Assembly (NCBI RefSeq): GCF_003855495.1
Contig: NZ_CP034086.1
Location: 1,488,001 to 1,552,000, forward strand
DNA length: 64,000 nt
Direction of reading: 5' to 3'
DNA from: Methylocystis rosea
GTDB lineage: Bacteria > Pseudomonadota > Alphaproteobacteria > Rhizobiales > Beijerinckiaceae
The notes under the pieces are model-generated. The model was not told the origin of the DNA. It did no database searches and was given only the letters and a program-made list of their open reading frames with translations. Of this stretch, positions 1 through 8,986 are shown piece by piece; within the stretch, counting starts at the first letter, position 1, and every line of letters begins with the position of its first letter. The translations under genes were made by a program, and so were the position numbers.

Positions 1-558
1 CTGCGCGTCTTTGAGCATCGGCTTCACGATTAGAGCAAACACGCGGCGAGGAAGAAACGCAAAAGCGCGATGCAGGTTCGAGAGCTCAGACGAGGTTACT
101 TCCGCGGAAAATCTCTCCCAGTGGCGTCGCTTTTCTTGCAAATGCAGTGTCGAGTTACTTGGCATTTGCGGAAAAAACGCGATCGTCGCGTCTGCGTTCG
201 TTGATCCAATCGCGCAATCAAGAAGCGTTATGTCGTGCAAACTCCAACGTGGTGATCCACTCAGGTTCCGTTCGAGGCAGGCATATGTGTTGGGCACCGG
301 CTCCGCGCATACGATCTTGAGATCACGAAAGCGCTCCATCAGTGAAAGCGCAAACATCCCGACATTTGCGCCTATATCGAGAACAACATCGCCGTTATTG
401 ACCGAAATTCCATGCTGCTCGTAACAATGCCGTTCGAAAATCTCCTTGAAGAGAAAGTGCGTATCATGGCGAGACTTCGGAGCATTCCAAACACGCAGTC
501 CATTTGGGCAGCGGAATTGCTTCATCGGCACCGACGCATGAATGACCGCATTCGTCAT
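1..558 (-). CDS. FkbM-type SAM-dependent methyltransferase, 3' end outside window
   Basis: The minus strand is open from an ATG at 558 to the window edge (186 codons). An in-frame stop lies seven codons upstream of the ATG, and an AAAAGGA ribosome site sits about 8 nt before it, so the start is well placed. The protein carries SAM-binding motif I (VLDIGANVGMFALSL, about residues 58-72) followed about 16 residues later by AEPVPNTYACLERNL, a pairing typical of the FkbM methyltransferase family. These enzymes methylate hydroxyls on polyketides, sugars or lipids; the substrate here cannot be read. It is transcribed away from a second methyltransferase starting at 1074, which suggests a polysaccharide or surface-glycan cluster extending to the left. 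The family call is confident, the role is not. Confidence 0.8.
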   Translation of the reverse strand, partial: MTNAVIHASVPMKQFRCPNGLRVWNAPKSRHDTHFLFKEIFERHCYEQHGISVNNGDVVLDIGANVGMFALSLMERFRDLKIVCAEPVPNTYACLERNLSGSPRWSLHDITLLDCAIGSTNADATIAFFPQMPSNSTLHLQEKRRHWERFSAEVTSSELSNLHRAFAFLPRRVFALIVKPMLKDAQ

Positions 559-1073
559 GGGGTTGTCCTTTTGCGCACGCTACTTAGCCCATCGCGAGAC
601 TGCCCGTGGTCGGGGCTAGAGGATGTTAGTCTATGACCGGCCGCTCCTGCAATGAGCGTGGACGGGGAGCCGATTGAGGTTGCTCAGCCGGCCACGCGAC
701 GACTCACGTAAATTCCCGGCGGTCGAGTCGCTTCATGTCTTTGCTGCGAAAGATTCTCGAATCCGCATAGCGCGCGCAACGCGACGAAGCCCGGGGAACA
801 TGCAAAGCAAAGAGCTGCGCCGACGATTGGCGAATCCAAATTTTCTCATACAGTTCTCTGCCTGCTGTGATGGCGAGATTTAGGGTCTTGCATCCCCGAC
901 AAGAGCCGATCTCCGCTGCGGTGGCCGTAGTCGCTCAACGGCTCGCCTCGCGTTCCACGGTCATGACTCTGACACTTGATCCGAGCGTCCATGCTGATTT
1001 TGCTTGCATGCGCCTCAATGCCGGCCACAAAATCGCCAACCGGTAGCAAGCACGAAATTGGAGGCAGACCTCA
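559..1073. other. Intergenic stretch between divergent methyltransferase genes
   Basis: This stretch of just over 500 bases holds only short, unconvincing reading frames on both strands with no recognisable protein. It must contain the promoters of the two divergent methyltransferase genes. I see no clear repeat or hairpin in it. The base composition is less GC-rich than the neighbouring core genes, in keeping with an accessory region. Confidence 0.5.
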
Positions 1074-2015
1074 ATGACCTTGGATCAGGGACGCGTTCCG
1101 GCTTGCCCGATCACCGGCCTTCCCGCAGTCCGCCATATTCAGTGGGTGCCAGCACTTCTCCTCACTCGCTTATGGCGAATTGAGTTCAAGACGGATCCCC
1201 GGCCGAGCTTCGACGGGGTCGATCGATTTGGCTTGTGGGAGTCGCCCACAGGTCTCTATTTCTTTGACCCACCTGTTGAAGGCGACGACGCATTTTACGC
1301 GGCTTTCTATTCAAGACTTCGCGCTTTAGGTCTCTATTCTAAACAAACCGCCCGCCCGGAGTTTGTGATGGCCGCCCGACACGTCAAGCCCGGCGCGCGC
1401 GTGCTCGATATCGGGTGCGGACTTGCGAACTTCCGAACGTGCGTGCCACAGGCGACTTACACTGGGCTTGACCCGCATGTCGCCGAGGGCGACGCGGACG
1501 GCTCGGTGTGCAGCGAGACGCTGGCTCAGCACCTCGTAAACCACACGGGAGCTTATGACGCCGTGTGCGCCTTTCAGGTCCTTGAGCATGTCAAGGCGCC
1601 CGTCAACCTCTTCGCTGAGATGGTGCAGGCAGTCAAACCGGGGGGGCTAATTATGGTCGGCGTGCCGCATGTCCCTTCCGCAATGACCCGCATACCAAAT
1701 TTCTTAATGAACGCGCCACCCCACCATCTAACGTGGTGGACGAAGTCTGCGCTGATCCACCTGGCGAAAGACGTCAACGTCGTCATCGACAGCATAGAGA
1801 ACGTTCCCTGGGGTAAACACGACGCCCTGATCTATTGGATAGAACATTGTACGCCTTTCAAAAGCGCCAGCCATCATTACAGTGAAGCGTGGTCCTGGCA
1901 TGCTTCTGCTGCAGTGGGGCTAGCCAGCGGCGCCGTTGCGCACTGGATCCGTGGCGTTCCGTCGACCGATGACGAAGGTTCCGGATTGCTACTGGTTGCG
2001 CGGCGCCCCTGCTGA
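1074..2015 (+). CDS. Class I SAM-dependent methyltransferase (Methyltransf_11/23 type)
   Basis: 313 aa. The start is supported by GGAGG about 9 nt upstream. The N-terminus carries CPITG, the degenerate form of the Cys pair often seen at the start of sugar/cell-surface methyltransferases, followed by motif I RVLDIGCGLANF (about residues 109-120), an acidic motif II (TYTGLDPHV), motif post-II CAFQVLEHV and motif III KPGGLIMVGVPH (about 190-205). This set defines a class I Rossmann methyltransferase. The HLTWWTKSAL stretch after motif III is common in enzymes acting on glycan or lipid intermediates. The gene stands alone, is divergent from the FkbM-type gene, and is followed by a decayed LysR relic. 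The substrate is unknown. Confidence 0.8.
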   Translation: MTLDQGRVPACPITGLPAVRHIQWVPALLLTRLWRIEFKTDPRPSFDGVDRFGLWESPTGLYFFDPPVEGDDAFYAAFYSRLRALGLYSKQTARPEFVMAARHVKPGARVLDIGCGLANFRTCVPQATYTGLDPHVAEGDADGSVCSETLAQHLVNHTGAYDAVCAFQVLEHVKAPVNLFAEMVQAVKPGGLIMVGVPHVPSAMTRIPNFLMNAPPHHLTWWTKSALIHLAKDVNVVIDSIENVPWGKHDALIYWIEHCTPFKSASHHYSEAWSWHASAAVGLASGAVAHWIRGVPSTDDEGSGLLLVARRPC

Positions 2016-2040
2016 TTGTCCTAATGAGAATCGGCCGAGC

Positions 2041-2290
2041 GCCCGCGCCTCGTTACGGCGCGCGATGAAGCCGACCAGGCGCGCTTCGTAGTAGAGGAAG
2101 TGTTGGAGCGCGCAGGTGCGCGCGATGAACCCTATCTCAATCGCACGCCGCGTCGCGCTTACAGTGCCGAATTTCACATTGGCGCTCGCGCAGTTGGCCG
2201 AGAGCAATCTTGTTGCGACATTGCCGGGCCACCTCGTGGTGCGCGGCCGAGTCTACGCTATTTGCCGCCGAGGGTATCCGGTCACTCCCA
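2041..2290 (+). pseudogene. LysR-family regulator, C-terminal relic
   Basis: One frame encodes RRVALTVPNFTLALAQLAES followed by NLVATLPGHLV, which matches the conserved start of the last part of LysR substrate-binding domains (RVALTVPxF...SDLVATLP). The preceding helix (FVVEEVLERAGAR) and the following strand ([11 protein letters not shown]) are recognisable only in other frames, and stops (tag tag at about 2089) break the main frame. No start codon, DNA-binding helix-turn-helix or intact frame is present. I infer a truncated, frameshifted relic whose 3' end abuts the convergent guaA stop. The matching residues are visible; the LysR assignment rests on family memory rather than a search. Confidence 0.5.
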
Positions 2291-3886
2291 CTCAATCGTC
2301 CCCGGCGGCTTGCTCGTCACGTCATACACCACGCGGTTGACGCCCTTCACCTCATTGATGATGCGCGTCGCGGCGCGGCCCAGAAAACTCATGTCGAACG
2401 GATAGAAATCCGCGGTCATGCCGTCGCTCGACGTCACCGCGCGCAGCGCGACGACGTAATCATAAGTGCGCCCGTCGCCCATCACGCCGACGCTGCGCAC
2501 CGGCAAGAGCGCCGCGAAGGCCTGCCAGATGTCGTCGTACAATCCCGCCTTGCGGATCTCGTCGAGATAGACGGCGTCGGCCTTGCGCAAAATCGCCAGC
2601 TTCTCGCGGGTGATGAGGCCCGGGCAACGGATGGCGAGCCCAGGCCCCGGAAACGGATGGCGCCCGACGAACGCTTCCGGCAGTCCGAGTTCGCGCCCGA
2701 GCGCGCGCACTTCGTCCTTAAAGAGTTCGCGTAGCGGCTCCACGAGCCGCATATTCATGCGCTCCGGCAATCCGCCGACATTATGGTGCGACTTGATCGT
2801 CACCGACGGGCCGCCGGTGAAGGACACGCTCTCGATGACATCGGGATAGAGCGTGCCTTGCGCGAGAAACTGCGGCGCGCCGCGCCCGTCCTGCGCAATC
2901 TTCTTCGCCTCGGCTTCGAACGTCTCGATGAACAGCCGGCCGATGGTCTTGCGCTTCACCTCCGGATCGTCGACGCCCTCTAACGCGCCGAGGAACAGCT
3001 CCTCCGCTTCGACGTGATGCAGCGGAATGTTGTAGTGATCGCGAAAGAGCCGCACGACCTCTTCCGCCTCGCCCTGCCGCAACAGGCCGTGATCGACGAA
3101 GACGCAGGTCAAACGCTCGCCGATCGCTTCATGGATCAGCACCGCCGCGACGGCGCTGTCGACGCCGCCCGACAAGCCGCAGAGCACCCGCCCGTCGCCG
3201 ACCTGGCGCCGGATGGCCGCGATCGCCTCGCCGCGAAACGCCGCCATCGTCCAGTCGGACTTCAGCCCCGCGACCTTATGCACGAAATTCGATAAGAGCC
3301 TGGCGCCGTCGGGCGTATGCACGACTTCGAGATGAAACTGCACGCCGTAGTAGCGGCGCCGTTCATCGGCGATCGCGGCGAAGGGCGCGTTCTCCGAGGC
3401 GGCGATGACGCGAAAGCCTTCGGGCAGCTTCGTCACGCGGTCGCCATGGCTCATCCAGACCGGAAAGCTGCCGCCCTTCTCCCACACGCCGTCGAGCAGC
3501 GCGCTCTGCTCCAGCGCCGTCACATCGGCGCGGCCGAACTCGCGATGATGCCCGCCTTCGACGGTGCCGCCGAGCTGAGTCGCCATCGTCTGCTCGCCGT
3601 AGCAGATGCCGAGCACCGGCACGCCGGAGTCGAAAATGCTCTGCGGCGCGCGCGGTGAGCCCTCGTCCGTCACCGAGCACGGCCCGCCCGAGAGGATCAC
3701 CGCCTTGGGGCGGATCTCGGCGAAGGCGCGCTCAGCGTTCTGGAACGGCGCGATTTCGCAATAGACGCCCGCCTCGCGCACGCGCCGGGCGATGAGCTGC
3801 GTCACCTGCGAGCCGAAATCGACGATCAGCACCTTATCGTGGCGATCGGCGATATCGTGATGGAAGGCGTCGGGCGCGGTGGTCAT
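2282..3886 (-). CDS. guaA: GMP synthase (glutamine-hydrolysing)
   Basis: 534 aa, full length for the family (about 520-540). It aminates XMP to GMP with glutamine and ATP, the last step of guanine nucleotide synthesis in the cytosol. The N-terminal class I amidotransferase domain shows [14 protein letters not shown] and the nucleophile loop GICYGEQ (Cys about 95), with a later HLEVVH for the His/Glu pair. The ATP-pyrophosphatase domain shows the P-loop LSGGVDSAV, and the C-terminus ends in the hallmark KPPGTIEWE. It is the last of three co-directional genes with the rRNA methyltransferase and DUF559 genes upstream. REP elements lie between it and the DUF559 coding core. Confidence 0.97.
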   Translation of the reverse strand: MTTAPDAFHHDIADRHDKVLIVDFGSQVTQLIARRVREAGVYCEIAPFQNAERAFAEIRPKAVILSGGPCSVTDEGSPRAPQSIFDSGVPVLGICYGEQTMATQLGGTVEGGHHREFGRADVTALEQSALLDGVWEKGGSFPVWMSHGDRVTKLPEGFRVIAASENAPFAAIADERRRYYGVQFHLEVVHTPDGARLLSNFVHKVAGLKSDWTMAAFRGEAIAAIRRQVGDGRVLCGLSGGVDSAVAAVLIHEAIGERLTCVFVDHGLLRQGEAEEVVRLFRDHYNIPLHHVEAEELFLGALEGVDDPEVKRKTIGRLFIETFEAEAKKIAQDGRGAPQFLAQGTLYPDVIESVSFTGGPSVTIKSHHNVGGLPERMNMRLVEPLRELFKDEVRALGRELGLPEAFVGRHPFPGPGLAIRCPGLITREKLAILRKADAVYLDEIRKAGLYDDIWQAFAALLPVRSVGVMGDGRTYDYVVALRAVTSSDGMTADFYPFDMSFLGRAATRIINEVKGVNRVVYDVTSKPPGTIEWE

Positions 3887-3902
3887 GGATTCTCTTTTTT
3901 GT

Positions 3903-4020
3903 CGGCCCCACCCTCTCTCAAAGGGGAGAGGACCCTAACGACGCAGAGCGCGCGATGTGTTGGCGAGACCCGAGTCGGACTCCCTCTCCCGCGAAGCGGG
4001 GGAGGGTTGGGGTGGGGGCA
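3903..4020. repeat. REP-like pair, CTCTCCCGC/GCGGGGGAG type
   Basis: Two palindromic units face each other: CTCTC...GAGAG around 3911-3932 and CTCTCCCGCGAAGCGGGGGAG around 3985-4005, flanked by CCCCACCC and GGGTTGGGGTGGGGG. The same sequence family recurs at about 4376, 20581, 20672, 44196, 44290, 45573 and 45650. The downstream half is read through by the 3' end of the DUF559 gene. Confidence 0.75.
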
Positions 4021-4375
4021 GTCTATCCTCGGCGCGCAATCGGATGGTTTCGAGCACGCCGTCAAATTCTGCGTAGACCGCTGCATTGGTCACGCGCAAG
4101 ACCGAAAAGCCGTTGTCCTCGAACCATGCGTCGCGTCGATTGTCGCGCGCAAGCTCAGCATCGGTGGAATGCGTCGCCCCATCGACCTCGATCACGAGCT
4201 GGGCGGCGTGACAGAGAAAATCCGCGATATAGGGGCCGCAAGGCGCTTGGCGGCGGAATTGCAGCCCATGAAACCGGTGGCCGCGCAGCGCCGCCCATAG
4301 CTTCCGCTCGGCATTCGACATGTCGCGGCGAAGATTGCGGGCGAAGGCGACCTTGGGCAGTTTTCCGTGCGTCAT
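3935..4375 (-). CDS. DUF559 domain protein (Vsr-like endonuclease fold)
   Basis: 146 aa. The core (about residues 10-115) reads ARNLRRDMSNAERKLWAALR, then FRRQAPCGPYIADFLC and LVIEVDGATH, the pattern of DUF559 proteins, which belong to the PD-(D/E)xK nuclease-like superfamily related to very-short-patch repair endonucleases. The catalytic D and ExxG-type residues (ADFLC and IEVDG) are retained. The last 25 or so residues (PPPQPSPASRERE...) are a translation of the downstream REP element and are probably not part of the ancestral protein. It sits between guaA and an RsmB-type gene on the same strand. The biological role of DUF559 proteins is not established. Confidence 0.7.
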   Translation of the reverse strand: MTHGKLPKVAFARNLRRDMSNAERKLWAALRGHRFHGLQFRRQAPCGPYIADFLCHAAQLVIEVDGATHSTDAELARDNRRDAWFEDNGFSVLRVTNAAVYAEFDGVLETIRLRAEDRLPPPQPSPASRERESDSGLANTSRALRR

Positions 4376-4416
4376 GCCCCCTCCCTGTCCCTCCCCCGCT
4401 TCGCGGGAGAGGGGAC
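4376..4416. repeat. REP-like palindrome
   Basis: CCCCTCCCTGTCCCTCCCCC followed by GCTTCGCGGGAGAGGGG forms an inverted repeat of the same family as the element at 3903-4020 and in opposite orientation to it. The pair therefore brackets the DUF559 gene. Confidence 0.7.
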
Positions 4417-4451
4417 GCCAACGCTCGACATTTGCGCAAGCTCAGACGAAT

Positions 4452-5774
4452 TCACTTTCGCCTCAAGACACAAATGTAAAACCCGTCCGTGCCGCTCGTT
4501 GCGGGCGACAGGCGAATGCCAGGTCCATGCGGCGAGGCGAAGCCAGCGAGGTCGGGCAGGCCTGCGCTTTCCGCGATTTCGGCGCCCGAACGCGCCGCAA
4601 AATCAGGATTGGCGGCGAGAAAGGCCGCGATCTGGTCCTCGTTTTCCTCGCACAGCGCCGAACAGGTGACGTAAACGAGCCGACCGCCGGGCTTCACGAA
4701 GCGGACGGCCATCGCCAAGAGTTCGCGCTGCTCCTTCAATCTTCGGTCCAGCGCGCCGGGCGCGAGCCGCCATTTGGCGTCAGGGTGGCGCCGCCACGCG
4801 CCGGTCCCCGTGCAGGGCGCATCGATCAGCACGAGGTCGCAGCGCGCTTCGAGATCGGCCAGCACGTCGGCCTTGCCGCGCGGCGCGCGCACCTGAATGT
4901 TGCGGGCGCCGGCGCGCTCCAGCCGCTCATGGATCGGCATGAGGCGCCGCCCGTCCGCGTCATAAGCGTAGACCTGCCCGCGGTTATGCATCTGCCCCGC
5001 GAGCGCCAGCGCCTTGCCGCCGCCGCCGGCGCAAAGATCGAGAACTTGCTCGCCCGGCCCGGCGGCGCAGAGCAGCGCCGCAAGCTGCGAGGCCTCGTCC
5101 TGCGGCTCGACGAGCCCCTTCACATAGGCGGTCTCCGCCGTCAGCGCCGGACCCCGCCCCTGCCCCGCCTCGATGCGCAGGCCGATCGGCGAAAGCGGCG
5201 TCGGCGCGGGAGAGAGATGCGCGAGCTTCTCGAGCGCCTGCTCGCGCGAGCATTTCAGAATATTGACGCGCAGATCGACAGGCGCGCGGGCGGCGAGCGC
5301 CGCGCCTTCTTCGGCAGCGCGCGCGCCGAACGCCGCCTCGAAATGCGACGCCAGCCATTCCGGATAGTCGCCGCGCACATGATCCGGCGCGTCAGCGAGC
5401 GAGGCCGTCTCCAACCGATGGCGCTCTTCGTCCGAAAGCGGGGCCGGCGCATGACCGGCGCCCGAGCAGAGCGCCGCGATCGCCTCGGCGTCCTGGCCGC
5501 GCGCCTCGCGCAGCGCGCCCAGCATGATCGCGCGCGGATCGTCCGCGCCCATGACGTAGATGGCCGAAGCGCGCTTCCGCAACGCATCGAAGACGAGACT
5601 GGCGATGGCGGCGCGATCCTTCGAGCCTGCGAAGCGGTGCGCAAGGCCCCAGTCCTTCAGCGCCTCGGCGGCGGGCCGGCGGCGCTTTGCAACATCGTCC
5701 AGCACCTCGATCGCGGCGGAGATGTGGGCGGCGGGAGTCATCGGCGCGCCGTCCCGCCAGCGCGCGATGGACAT
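4452..5774 (-). CDS. RsmB/NOP-family rRNA (cytosine-C5) methyltransferase
   Basis: 440 aa. An N-terminal NusB-like helical region (about 1-130) is followed by an RsmB-like Rossmann domain. Motif I is VLDLCAGGGGKALAL, motif IV DAPCTGTGAWRRHP with its Cys, and motif VI VYVTCSALCEEN with the catalytic Cys. This two-cysteine arrangement defines m5C RNA methyltransferases. It is slightly shorter than the 16S C967 enzyme RsmB usually is in alphaproteobacteria, so the exact target site is uncertain. It is divergent from the small lipoprotein gene at 5849 and is the first gene of the run leading to guaA. Confidence 0.9.
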   Translation of the reverse strand: MSIARWRDGAPMTPAAHISAAIEVLDDVAKRRRPAAEALKDWGLAHRFAGSKDRAAIASLVFDALRKRASAIYVMGADDPRAIMLGALREARGQDAEAIAALCSGAGHAPAPLSDEERHRLETASLADAPDHVRGDYPEWLASHFEAAFGARAAEEGAALAARAPVDLRVNILKCSREQALEKLAHLSPAPTPLSPIGLRIEAGQGRGPALTAETAYVKGLVEPQDEASQLAALLCAAGPGEQVLDLCAGGGGKALALAGQMHNRGQVYAYDADGRRLMPIHERLERAGARNIQVRAPRGKADVLADLEARCDLVLIDAPCTGTGAWRRHPDAKWRLAPGALDRRLKEQRELLAMAVRFVKPGGRLVYVTCSALCEENEDQIAAFLAANPDFAARSGAEIAESAGLPDLAGFASPHGPGIRLSPATSGTDGFYICVLRRK

Positions 5775-5848
5775 AATTCCGTCGCCAAAGCCACGCTCTT
5801 ACGCAACAGGCGCGAAGATGCGCGCCATGAGAAATGCGGACGAAACTG

Positions 5849-5998
5849 ATGCGACGCCTTCATCTGATCCTTGCTTCGCTTATCGCTTTGTCGCTCGCCG
5901 CCTGCGCGACACAGCCCCCGCCGCCGCCGGATTATCCGCCGCCGCCGAGGCGCAAGCTCGACGCCAAGACTCAGCTCGAGACCGGCAGGACGTATTAG
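5849..5998 (+). CDS. Tiny proline-rich lipoprotein
   Basis: 49 aa from ATG 5849 to TAG 5996-5998. It has a short basic N-terminus, a hydrophobic stretch and a lipobox LSLAAC with Cys about residue 19, so it should be processed by signal peptidase II to a roughly 30-residue lipidated peptide. The mature part is PPPPPDYPPPP followed by a charged tail ending KTQLETGRTY. There is no strong ribosome site. It lies in the gap between the divergent rRNA methyltransferase and the convergent glpX gene. It resembles the many short proline-rich envelope lipoproteins of Rhizobiales; no function is known. Confidence 0.65.
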   Translation: MRRLHLILASLIALSLAACATQPPPPPDYPPPPRRKLDAKTQLETGRTY

Positions 5999-6006
5999 GA
6001 CCGACG

Positions 6007-6996
6007 TCAATCGAACTTTCCGATGGCCCGGTGCGTCGCATGGATGCGGCGGATCGTGCCGGTCGCCGAGCGATAGACGATCGTCTCGGTGTCGATCGTC
6101 GTTTTGCCGAGCGAAACGCCGCCGACGAGCGGCCCCGCGGTGACCCCGGTCACGCAAACGACGACGTCGCCGGCCGCCATGTCGCCGACCGAATATTTGC
6201 GGCGCGGATCAAGAAGGCCCAGACGCTGCGCCTGCGCGATCTGATCGCGCGATTCGAGCGCCAGCCGTCCCTGCATCTGGCCGCCCGCGCAACGCAGGAC
6301 GCAGGCGGCGAGCACGCCTTCCGAAGCGCCGCCGCGGCCAAGATACATGTCGACGCCGGTTTCAAAAGGGTGGGTGGTGAGAATGATCGCCGCTACGTCG
6401 CCGTCGGTGATGAGGCGCACGCAGGCGCCGGCAATGCGGCAATTGCGGATGATTTCGGCGTGGCGCGGCCGATCGAGAATGCTGACCGTGATTTCGCTCG
6501 CCCGCACGCCCTTGGCGATCGCAAGCGCTCTGATGTTGTCGCCGGGGTCGCGATCGAGATCGATTGTGCCCTCGGGGTATCCCGGACCGATGGCGATCTT
6601 GTCCATGTAAACATTGGGCGCATGAAGGAGCGATCCTGCCGGCGCCATGGCGACGACGGCCATCGAGCCCGGCATGTCCTTGGCGCAAAGCGTCGAGCCT
6701 TCGAGCGCAGCGACGCCGAGATCGACGCGGGGACCGACGCCCGCGCCGATTTCTTCGCCAATGTAGAGCATCGGCGCGGCGTCCTCGTCGCCCTCGCCGA
6801 TCACGATGCGGCCGCGCACGGGAAGCTGCGACAGCTCCTCGCGCATCGCCTCCGCCGCCGCGAGGTCGGCGGCCATCTCGTCGCCGCGTCCCCGGAATTT
6901 GGCGGCGGCGACCGCGGCGCGCTCCGAGGCGCGCGCCAGCTCCAAGGTCAGGTAGCGGTCGATCTTCGACGCGTCGGTTTCAGGCTGCTGCGTCAT
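6007..6996 (-). CDS. glpX: Class II fructose-1,6-bisphosphatase
   Basis: 329 aa, normal for GlpX. It removes the 1-phosphate of fructose-1,6-bisphosphate (and often the same position of sedoheptulose bisphosphate) in gluconeogenesis and the Calvin or assimilatory cycles, using a metal ion. Visible signatures are the early VAAAKFRGRGDEMAADLAA, the metal-binding IVIGEGDEDAAPMLYIGEEIG, the VDLGVAALEGSTLCA segment and the C-terminal FVRGVTAGPLV-like stretch. It starts 6 nt after the hom stop on the same strand, so the two are very probably cotranscribed, a pairing common in Rhizobiales. Confidence 0.95.
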   Translation of the reverse strand: MTQQPETDASKIDRYLTLELARASERAAVAAAKFRGRGDEMAADLAAAEAMREELSQLPVRGRIVIGEGDEDAAPMLYIGEEIGAGVGPRVDLGVAALEGSTLCAKDMPGSMAVVAMAPAGSLLHAPNVYMDKIAIGPGYPEGTIDLDRDPGDNIRALAIAKGVRASEITVSILDRPRHAEIIRNCRIAGACVRLITDGDVAAIILTTHPFETGVDMYLGRGGASEGVLAACVLRCAGGQMQGRLALESRDQIAQAQRLGLLDPRRKYSVGDMAAGDVVVCVTGVTAGPLVGGVSLGKTTIDTETIVYRSATGTIRRIHATHRAIGKFD

Positions 6997-7002
6997 GTCT
7001 CG

Positions 7003-8301
7003 CTACTCGCGCTCGATGCGGATGACCTGCGCACGTGAAACGATGACGCCATCCTGATAGATCAGGTCCAGCGCCTCGCGCACGAGGTGTTCGCTCGTCG
7101 CATGGGTGATGAGGATAACATCGACGCAATCCCCCGGCGCGCCCCGCGCGCCGCGTTGCACGATGCTTTCAAGCGATATGCGGCGCTCCGCCATGCGCGT
7201 CGCGATCTTGGCGAAGGCGCCGGCGACGTCGCGCGCCGACATGCGGATGTAATAGCCGCCTTCGTGGCGCTGCATCGGCGTACGCTTGAGCTCGGCGAGC
7301 TTCGCGGTCGGCAGACCGAACGGCGCCGAACGCACGCCCTTGGCGATGTCGGCGATATCGGCGACGACGGCCGAGGCCGTCGCGTCGCCGCCGGCGCCGG
7401 GCCCCACGAGCGTCAGCTCATGCACCGCGTCGGCGTCGATGGTGACGGCGTTCAACACGCCCATCACCTGGGCGATGGCGGAATTCTTGCTGACCATCGT
7501 CGGATGGACGCGCTGCTCGACTCCATCAGCGGTGCGCTGCGCGACGCCAAGCAGCTTGATGCGGTAGCCAAGCTCGGCCGCAGCGTCGATGTCGGCAAGC
7601 GTCACGCGCTCAATGCCTTCGATATCGATGGCGCCGGCGGCGATGCGCGCGCCGAAGGCCAGCGAGGTGAGGATCGCAAGCTTGTGAGCGGTGTCGAAAC
7701 CGCCGATGTCGAAGGTCGGATCGGCCTCGGCGTAGCCGAGCCTCTGCGCCTCCGTCAAGCATTCCTCGAAGGAGAGCTGCTCCCGCTCCATGCGCGACAG
7801 GATGTAATTGCAGGTGCCGTTGAGAATGCCGTAGACGCGCTCAATCGAATTGCCGGCGAGCCCCTCGCGCAGCGTCTTGACGATCGGAATGCCGCCGGCG
7901 ACGGACGCCTCGAAGGCGAGCGCGGCATGGTTCTCCTCGGCGAGCGCTGCGAGATGCAAACCATGCGCGGCGAGCAAGGCCTTGTTAGCGGTGACGACCG
8001 CCTTACCATGTGCGAGCGCGGTTTCAACGCTGGCCCTCGCTGGCCCTTCGGAGCCGCCGATCAATTCGACGAAAAGATCGATCGCCGGCGAGGACGCGAG
8101 CTTGACCGGATCAGGAAAGAACTCCGCGCCGGAAAGGTCGGCGCCCCGCTCTTTGGTTGCGTCGCGAGCCGAAACGCCCGCCAGGACGATCTGCCGTCCG
8201 GTGCGGGCCGTGAGCGCCTCGGCTTGGCGGCGGAGCAGGCGCGCCACCGCCGCGCCGACGGTGCCGAGCCCCGCGATGCCGACGCGCAAGATCTCCGACA
8301 T
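7003..8301 (-). CDS. hom: Homoserine dehydrogenase
   Basis: 432 aa, NAD(P)H-dependent reduction of aspartate semialdehyde to homoserine for threonine and methionine synthesis. I place the start at 8301 (MSEILRVGIAG) because GGAAAGG lies just upstream and the longer frame to 8379 adds only non-conserved sequence. The N-terminal Rossmann motif is GIAGLGTVGAAV; the catalytic segment includes EASVAGGIPIVKTLREGLAGN and the NGTCNYILSRM loop; the C-terminal about 85 residues form an ACT domain (VAGAFAKIATRMAERRISLESIVQ), usually the site of threonine feedback. It leads glpX. Confidence 0.96.
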   Translation of the reverse strand: MSEILRVGIAGLGTVGAAVARLLRRQAEALTARTGRQIVLAGVSARDATKERGADLSGAEFFPDPVKLASSPAIDLFVELIGGSEGPARASVETALAHGKAVVTANKALLAAHGLHLAALAEENHAALAFEASVAGGIPIVKTLREGLAGNSIERVYGILNGTCNYILSRMEREQLSFEECLTEAQRLGYAEADPTFDIGGFDTAHKLAILTSLAFGARIAAGAIDIEGIERVTLADIDAAAELGYRIKLLGVAQRTADGVEQRVHPTMVSKNSAIAQVMGVLNAVTIDADAVHELTLVGPGAGGDATASAVVADIADIAKGVRSAPFGLPTAKLAELKRTPMQRHEGGYYIRMSARDVAGAFAKIATRMAERRISLESIVQRGARGAPGDCVDVILITHATSEHLVREALDLIYQDGVIVSRAQVIRIERE

Positions 8302-8484
8302 TGCAACCTTTCCGGGAAAATGAGCGGGCGACGAAAGCCCAGAGACGCTAGCGCCTTGTGCCCGATTTGGCGCCTTCAATCAAGAAACCGCCGACGCCGC
8401 GAGGGGGATTGAGCCGTTGCAATTGACGCCCTAACTCTTGGACAAGCTGAAGCCAAGCCTACTGGCGGCGAAAGGGAGATGACA

Positions 8485-8847
8485 ATGACGCCACGAATGA
8501 GCGTATTCGCGATTCTGACCGCTTTGGCGCTGGCCTTTTCCGGCACTTATGCGCTGGCCGGCATTGGCGTGCATGTGGAGGCGGCTATTGAGCATACTCA
8601 AGAAGCGATAGACGACGGCGCGAAGGGCGACTCCAAGGAGATCGTTACGCATGTGATGAGCGCGCTCGGCCATGCGCGCGAGGCGCTGCACGAAAAGGCC
8701 ATCGAACGGGACCGCGCCGCCAACAAGCTGCTGCATCGCGCGATCAGGCATCTGCGCCTGGCCGAAATGCGCGCACGGTTTGGCGACCCCGTGCGCGCCG
8801 TCAAGCACGCGACCAGCGCGCTCGCCGAACTGAAGAAGATCAAGTGA
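8485..8847 (+). CDS. SmbP-like small periplasmic metal-binding protein
   Basis: 120 aa. The AAAGGGAG ribosome site abuts an ATG at 8479 but is 6 nt from the ATG at 8485, so the latter is preferred. A signal peptide (ALALAFSGTYALA) precedes a mature helical protein rich in His and Glu/Asp with repeated helices of the pattern HVEAAIEHTQEAIDDG, HVMSALGHAREALHEK and HLRLAEMRAR...AVKHATSALAELK. This is the architecture of SmbP from Nitrosomonas, a periplasmic protein binding several Cu(II) or other metal ions on a four-helix bundle. It stands alone between hom and the fbc operon. A role in metal sequestration or delivery is inferred from the family. Confidence 0.75.
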   Translation: MTPRMSVFAILTALALAFSGTYALAGIGVHVEAAIEHTQEAIDDGAKGDSKEIVTHVMSALGHAREALHEKAIERDRAANKLLHRAIRHLRLAEMRARFGDPVRAVKHATSALAELKKIK

Positions 8848-8986
8848 CGGCGGCGCGCGACGCGGCGAGGACGCGGGCAAGGACTCATAGCGGCGGCATG
8901 GTCGTCGCCAGATAGCTCGGCATTCTGCTCGCCGCTCTCTCGCGGCGTAATGCGCCCTCGCGCGCGGCTCGTCGGCGAGCGTCCCG

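Noticed and set aside
1989..2207. Minus-strand 72-codon frame after the methyltransferase
   Set aside because: Antisense to the LysR relic; no support.
4320..5849. Long plus-strand frame of 509 codons opposite the RsmB-type gene
   Set aside because: GC-rich codon structure of the true minus-strand gene produces an open antisense frame; it is Arg-rich with no motif.
7087..8412. Plus-strand frame of 441 codons opposite hom
   Set aside because: Antisense shadow of the homoserine dehydrogenase gene, which has all its motifs.
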